From Bradyrhizobium sp. 1(2017) (lineage in GTDB: Bacteria; Pseudomonadota; Alphaproteobacteria; Rhizobiales; Xanthobacteraceae), in NCBI RefSeq assembly GCF_011602485.2, contig NZ_CP050022.2:1694001-1758000 (forward strand): 64,000 bases of DNA, given 5' to 3'. The notes under the pieces were generated by a model, which was not told the origin of the DNA, ran no database searches, and was given only the letters and a program-made list of their open reading frames with translations. Below are positions 60,053 through 64,000 of this stretch, one piece after another. Position 1 is the first letter of the stretch. Every line of letters begins with the position of its first letter. Position numbers and translations under genes: made by a program.

Positions 60053-61612
60053 TCATCCCCTCCCAGCAATCCAATCAGCGATCCTGGCAATGCACTCGTC
60101 GTCGGTGTAATAGGCGGCGTGAACCAATGTTTGATCCGCTTCGATTGTGCGGAGTAACGATACAACATCAGAAGCTGACACTGCTAGGCCCGCGAAGGTC
60201 TGTGATACACTTCCGAGATGCCGTGAAATCCATTCGCTTCGCTTCCTCAATGCGCGTTGCTCAGCACCTTTCGGCATGTTTTCGTATCTGACAAACTTGT
60301 CTGTGACGTTGCTTGGAAACTGTGTGACTGGGGGAGGATTGAACCCGTAATTCTCTAAGCCCATGACGAGTCTCAGCAGCACAGGCCAGCTCCAGCGGCG
60401 TACAAAGTAGGTTACAAGCGCGGGACCAACGCTCGCTAAAGACTGCAATAGGTGAGCACACCAGCGAAACGGCGACCAGATCGCTGAGTAGAACGCTGCC
60501 CCCAAAAATGGCCTAAAGGCCAGCGCGACCAGTACTATAAGAACGGGCGCGGCGAACAGCTGTGCATTCTGCCACATGAGAGCTTCGGCTTCGTGCTGCG
60601 CTATGAGACCCTCCGAACCCGGCCCCTCAGTCTCAAAGGTTCCAGCCGATCGGTCAACAGCCCATTTGAGAATGTCCAGAGTCGAACTGACAATGTAGAA
60701 ATCTAGGATTCCGGCTACGCATTTTGCAAATATTCCAATATCTCTGAACGATTTAGCGCCACGAATGCGCGCAACCTCGCCAAGGCGAAACATCTGGGAT
60801 TGGACTGAGGAAACCAAGTAACGGAGCAGAGTTTCCTTGACAGCAAGAGGGGCATCGATCGTGGGCAAATGGTGAAGTACTTGCCATGCTTCGTCGGTCG
60901 GGCAGCCGATTGCTAGTAAAGTGGCTTGCGGCTGAATATGTTCGTCAGCATCGTTTATTTGCGCGATCTGGATGCGATTCAGAGACCTGCGACGTGCGCG
61001 CCATAAGAAAAATAAAATGAGAACCATCGAGGCCGCCGTCCAATACGGCCACAGCGTTGGCAAAACCAACACTGCCAAGATAACCACGTTTAGAGCTAAG
61101 CCAATGACATAGACCCAGATGATGCCCCAGCCGATTATTCTTAGCCAATTTGCTTGTCGCTCGGCTCGTTTCCGTATTGGCGACAATGTGTCCATGAATG
61201 GTGTCCCTATAGTTACAACCTTACCAAGTCCTCCGTTCGATTTGGACGCAGCCGAAATTTGCGCTAGAGCTTCGACAACGACATTGCCGCCGTGACTGTG
61301 CGCTACCAAATGACAGCGCCAGCCTTCGTTCTGAAGGTTGTGCACATACTCCGCTAACGCAGTGGCCGCGTGCGTGCGTGCAATCCAGCTATTCTCGCCC
61401 TGCGACCAGTAAAAAATGGGCTTCCCGTCGTCACAGTGCGCCCAGCACCGAGCTGCGGAGCCGCGCGACCACAGAGCAATATTCAGTTTCCTGACAAAGC
61501 CATCTGTTGCGCCTTTGCCATCGTCTGGCTGATACCATTGAGCCATGTCTGGCTTGGGCGCCGCCCAGGTACCGTGCACGATGATCACCGTTTCCTTCGT
61601 GAAACTGTCCAT
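60053..61612 (-). CDS. Membrane-anchored alpha/beta hydrolase of the island
   Basis: A 519-residue protein. The N-terminal 150 residues form an alpha/beta hydrolase core: H-G-T-W at residues 13-16 (oxyanion region), and the nucleophile Ser106 in V-A-H-S-H-G-G-N. Two or three transmembrane helices at about 153-207 and a second hydrophobic region at about 345-385 follow; the C-terminal third is soluble. It is probably a membrane lipase or esterase facing the cytoplasm. Base composition is unlike the core genome. Such proteins occur as cargo of islands, some with a role in defence, but nothing here proves that. A run of Gs at the stop may hide a frameshift that would add about 50 residues. Confidence 0.75.
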   Translation of the reverse strand: MDSFTKETVIIVHGTWAAPKPDMAQWYQPDDGKGATDGFVRKLNIALWSRGSAARCWAHCDDGKPIFYWSQGENSWIARTHAATALAEYVHNLQNEGWRCHLVAHSHGGNVVVEALAQISAASKSNGGLGKVVTIGTPFMDTLSPIRKRAERQANWLRIIGWGIIWVYVIGLALNVVILAVLVLPTLWPYWTAASMVLILFFLWRARRRSLNRIQIAQINDADEHIQPQATLLAIGCPTDEAWQVLHHLPTIDAPLAVKETLLRYLVSSVQSQMFRLGEVARIRGAKSFRDIGIFAKCVAGILDFYIVSSTLDILKWAVDRSAGTFETEGPGSEGLIAQHEAEALMWQNAQLFAAPVLIVLVALAFRPFLGAAFYSAIWSPFRWCAHLLQSLASVGPALVTYFVRRWSWPVLLRLVMGLENYGFNPPPVTQFPSNVTDKFVRYENMPKGAEQRALRKRSEWISRHLGSVSQTFAGLAVSASDVVSLLRTIEADQTLVHAAYYTDDECIARIADWIAGRG

Positions 61613-62037
61613 CGCTTACCCCTGCGAAATCTCAGCAAGGCAACCTGAACTCGATCAGAAATTTCGGCGTTCTAACAGCACGCTTGTTGTATGTTCCGGG
61701 TAAAGGTTTCTCACACCCATTTGCTACGGGTATGTCTGCTCTAAGACGTGGCTGAAACCTATGGGGCAACACTATCTTCACAACCTGAGCACGTCTACCG
61801 ATTCCCGTATCCAAAAAATGGGACCCGTTGCGGCGTCCCGACGATGACGCGGCGGGCTGGCCGGTGGTGAAGGTCATTTCGCTAACGTGACCGACTTTGC
61901 CGGAGGCGAGCCTTTTCGATGGCTCCGTTTGGGTCAAGGTTTACGATTTCTGATATAGCGAATATTTTACTTGCTCCGTCGGGCAAAACAGTGGTTCATA
62001 AGGTGCTGGTCTAACTGTTACGGGCGGAACCAGCACG
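61613..62037. other. Region without clear genes inside the island
   Basis: AT-rich on both sides of a GC-rich patch at about 61808-61930. That patch reads W-D-P-L-R-R-P-D-D-D-A-A-G-W-P-V-V-K-V on the plus strand, possibly a scrap of a former chromosomal or phage gene. It lies between divergent starts of the hydrolase and a small plus-strand frame, so promoters are likely. No RNA gene or repeat is evident. Confidence 0.35.
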
Positions 62038-62262
62038 ATGACGGATGAAAGCGACGTGACCTCCGATCTGTCGAAGATCGCAAGGCTTAACGGGGATTTT
62101 CGAAGGAACTACGGCACGCTGCTCGGCGCGTTCCTCTATCTGCGATCAATCAGCGCGGTGCGCGGGCGCTCTTGGTTTTGGGCCGGCTTATTTTCGATCG
62201 CGTGCTCGGCCGCGTTGGCGTGGCTCGGGAAGCACGGCATTTCTTGGTTAGCCTCCGGGTGA
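62038..62262 (+). CDS. Possible small membrane protein, 74 residues
   Basis: From ATG 62038, with GGGCGGA ten or so bases ahead. The N-terminal part is charged (T-D-E-S-D-V-T-S-D-L-S-K) and the C-terminal part holds one hydrophobic helix (W-F-W-A-G-L-F-S-I-A-C-S-A-A-L-A-W-L-G). Its last 113 bases overlap the end of the minus-strand recombinase frame, which there looks non-native, so this frame is the more believable of the two over 62150-62262. Function is unknown; phage or conjugation-related small proteins look like this. Confidence 0.45.
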   Translation: MTDESDVTSDLSKIARLNGDFRRNYGTLLGAFLYLRSISAVRGRSWFWAGLFSIACSAALAWLGKHGISWLASG

Positions 62263-63403
62263 TGGCCCGAATGAGCGCATTGGCCGTTTTGAAGCAAGTT
62301 ATCTTACGACGGTCACGGGCCGCTTCCGAAAACCTGATGGTTCGCTTCACTTTGCCATCGGTAGGCAGCAAAACGTAATCGAGCACGGTCCGGTTATGCT
62401 CGGAGAGTCTAATGGCTGCAATCCATCCTGCGGGTACGTGCGCGTCACATTGAATTGTCCAATGTGGCGAATGAGACTCCAATTGGCCTGGCGTCCAGCG
62501 TGCCGCCCGGACCGATACGCAGATGTTGTCATTCACACGCAACGAATCTGTCCAGCCGCCGGAGCTCGTTCGACAACCCGCTTTGCTGATGGCAGCCCGG
62601 ATGCGCGATGTAAGTCTCGTCTTCTGTTCAGACCAGAGAGGACGCGATTCCAAAAACTCATAGTTCCGCTTGGGAGTGAAGCCGAGCAACCGATAAAGGT
62701 TTCTCATGCTGCCAAAGTGCGTTTGACACGTCGCGACACAGGGTAAGCCCGGTGTGCGATCGATGATGCTGATGCTCAAGCGACCTTCTTTGAGCAATGT
62801 TCGGCGCAACCGGACAAGCATCTCTTCTTCCGAGATATCAACGCGGCGCTCTTCAATGAATCTATTAGCTTGCTTGAAGACCTCGCGATCAACAACCGGT
62901 TCGAGGCATCCTTCCGCTCGAATCCATTGGTCGGGCGGATTGTAAGTTCGTGTCTGACGCAGCTTCCATGATCGCCGATTGAAAATCAGGTTCCCTATGT
63001 AACTTTCCTCCCTGAGAATGGCGCCAACCATCACGCGCGTCCACGGCTTGCCCGTGCGGGTCGGCACCTGCCTCTTGTTCAATTCCCATGCAACGACGGA
63101 CTCGGATTTTACCTCTAAGAAGCGAGAGAAAATCCATTGGACTGTGGCCACCTCATGCGGCTCACCCGGACGAACTCGAATATGGTCTGTGGTAAGGTAT
63201 TTGCGTTCACCGTCTTTCAGAATGCCCTTCGACCGGTCTTTCTCGTCCACAAGCTCCCGCACTAGGGCGTAACCAACTTTGCCGCACGCTTTGTAGCCCA
63301 AGCGAGCAAATCGGCATTGGCCGGCGTAGACCTTTGCCGAAAGCTCGCGGCTGTACTCGGCGGCCATAACTCTCTTGATGTTCTTGACGATGCTTGCGAG
63401 CAT
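62150..63403 (-). pseudogene. Serine recombinase lacking its catalytic domain
   Basis: The frame gives 417 residues of the recombinase C-terminal part: the end of the E helix (V-M-A-A-E-Y-S-R-E-L-S-A-K-V-Y-A-G), the DNA-binding recombinase domain (Y-L-T-T-D-H-I-R-V-R-P-G-E; L-N-K-R-Q-V-P-T-R-T-G-K-P-W) and a zinc-ribbon-less tail. The resolvase domain with its nucleophilic Ser is missing. Upstream of the ATG the same frame still reads F-D-N-D-G-S, but a TGA cuts it four codons before, and an unrelated gene lies there. The last 35 codons (many R, S, T and P) look like read-through past a second breakpoint. Confidence 0.8.
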
Positions 63404-63433
63404 GCTGCCGTCGTTATCGAACCCGAATCAAGA

Positions 63434-63791
63434 TGTCGGCCGAACGTGCTAAGGAAGCGCGCAAGGTCGCCGACAAGCTCGCGTGCGAGGCGTGGAACTA
63501 TCGCATGCTCGGCTATAGGCTCAGCCATCGCCCACGATCGGCGATGCGATCAACGGTGGCTATCCTTATCTGGAAGTGCGTTGCCTGGGATGCGGCACGA
63601 ATCAGGCCGTGGCGCTAGAAATTGTTCGTCGTCCTAAGGCGACGCCGGTACATGAACTAGAGCGCTAGATGCGTTGCAAGAATTGCTCCGCAGTACGGCG
63701 ATATCCGTACAAGCGAAGCGCGCTGGTGGCGTTGAGGCTAATGAAAATTTCGGCGAGCCATCCGCCTTCAACGTGGTGGCGGGAGAGATGA
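63434..63791 (+). pseudogene. Frameshifted small conserved zinc-ribbon-like protein
   Basis: The pieces form one ancestral protein of about 118 residues that is common in Bradyrhizobium: A-K-E-A-R-K-V-A-D-K-L-A-C-E-A-W-N-Y-R-M-L-G-Y from ATG 63434; after about 63525 the next frame reads G-D-A-I-N-G-G-Y-P-Y-L-E-V-R-C-L-G-C; a TAG at about 63667 replaces a tyrosine codon after E-L-E-R; then M-R-C-K-N-C-S and P-Y-K-R-S follow to TGA 63789. Two C-x2-C pairs suggest a zinc ribbon. One frame change and one nonsense codon make it inactive. Function was never known to me. Confidence 0.8.
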
Positions 63792-63792
63792 C

Positions 63793-64000
63793 ATGGAAAA
63801 CGAAGTTGCTGACATATTGACAGAGTTGCGCAGCAACTTGCCCGAGATATTCAAACGCATGCCGGTAAAGCGGCTTGCTCAGTACGACAGACTTCAAAAG
63901 ACGCTTCATACAACGGACGTTTCGGTAGACTCTGCGTATCAGCGTGATTTCGCAGATTTCTACAAGTTGCGCGGGCCGCAGACTTTTAGGCAGAGCTATT
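63793..64000 (+). CDS. Unknown protein, 5' part, runs off the window
   Basis: An ATG at 63793 with GGGAGAG six bases before it opens at least 69 codons to the window end. The visible part is hydrophilic and mostly helical (E-V-A-D-I-L-T-E-L-R-S-N-L-P-E-I-F-K-R-M; Q-Y-D-R-L-Q-K-T-L; D-F-A-D-F-Y-K-L-R-G). No motif is recognised. It starts two bases after the pseudogene stop and reads in the same direction. Confidence 0.6.
   Translation, partial: MENEVADILTELRSNLPEIFKRMPVKRLAQYDRLQKTLHTTDVSVDSAYQRDFADFYKLRGPQTFRQSY

Larger units (their letters stand above)
56661..64000. mobile_element. Left part of an integrative element (genomic island)
   Basis: It starts at the tRNA-Val fragment. From there the GC content falls, codon use changes, and the genes are an integrase, an HTH protein, prim-pol and recombinase remnants and orphans, several truncated or frameshifted. 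The other end and the intact tRNA are not in the window. Several junctions (58720, 62270) suggest it was built from more than one element. Confidence 0.8.

Noticed and set aside
61632..61937. 101-codon minus-strand frame in the island
   Set aside because: It spans patches of different base composition, has no recognisable motif, and shows no codon bias.
1..64000. CRISPR array, rRNA genes or riboswitches
   Set aside because: No regularly spaced direct repeats, rRNA segments or conserved riboswitch cores were seen on either strand. The only tRNA trace is the fragment at 56661.

Overview
The window is high-GC alphaproteobacterial chromosome and fits Bradyrhizobium or a very close relative. The signs are a 999-residue PutA with its catalytic cysteine at residue 792, divergent from an Lrp-type regulator; a DUF3551 secreted peptide; two tandem CYP153-like P450s; and several copies of the short palindromic intergenic repeats that litter these genomes. 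Organism identity is inferred from these features, not from a database search.

Positions 1-56660 are ordinary chromosome. From left to right: a TPM-domain pair, two exported proteins of unknown function, a GST and a CaiB-type CoA-transferase (1-5904); proline catabolism putA/putR (6022-9597); cspA; sulfite dehydrogenase sorAB; a membrane adenylate cyclase with an adrenodoxin-type 2Fe-2S domain (11934-13667); a GT39-like glycosyltransferase; ycjF/ycjX; a haemolysin III protein; two SDR genes, one divergent from a MarR gene across a perfect dyad (20418-20446). Positions 21427-27391 hold a benzoylformate-decarboxylase-like enzyme next to an acyl-CoA pathway cluster (FAS1-like dehydratase, CoA-transferase, acyl-CoA dehydrogenase) under a divergent LysR. 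Two P450s, a DUF898/M48 peptidase pair, then a uracil-degradation (URC) locus follow.

The URC locus (32767-37380, minus strand) reads URC1 (GTP cyclohydrolase II-like), URC4 (DUF1688), then a uracil phosphoribosyltransferase homologue whose PRPP loop is altered. A complete IS481-family element (33536-34847) sits between URC4 and the phosphoribosyltransferase, inside a palindromic repeat whose original form can be reconstructed. Next come a threonine-synthase-like PLP enzyme, a methyltransferase, DUF2927 and L,D-transpeptidase exported proteins, a second TPP enzyme, small exported proteins and a GreA-like factor. An operon of MFS transporter (frameshifted), carboxymuconolactone decarboxylase-like protein, cupin and SDR is divergent from a LysR gene. 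A five-GAF histidine kinase with its receiver protein follows, and the second receiver gene there is cut to 17 codons. A universal stress protein closes this part.

At 56661 a 48-bp fragment of the 3' half of a tRNA-Val(CAC) gene marks the left end of an integrative element. From there to the window end composition drops and genes look mobile or decayed: a tyrosine integrase, an HTH protein, a cut prim-pol, an unknown protein, a membrane alpha/beta hydrolase, a serine recombinase without its catalytic domain, a frameshifted small conserved gene, and a partial gene running off the end. The intact tRNA and right attachment site should lie beyond 64000.
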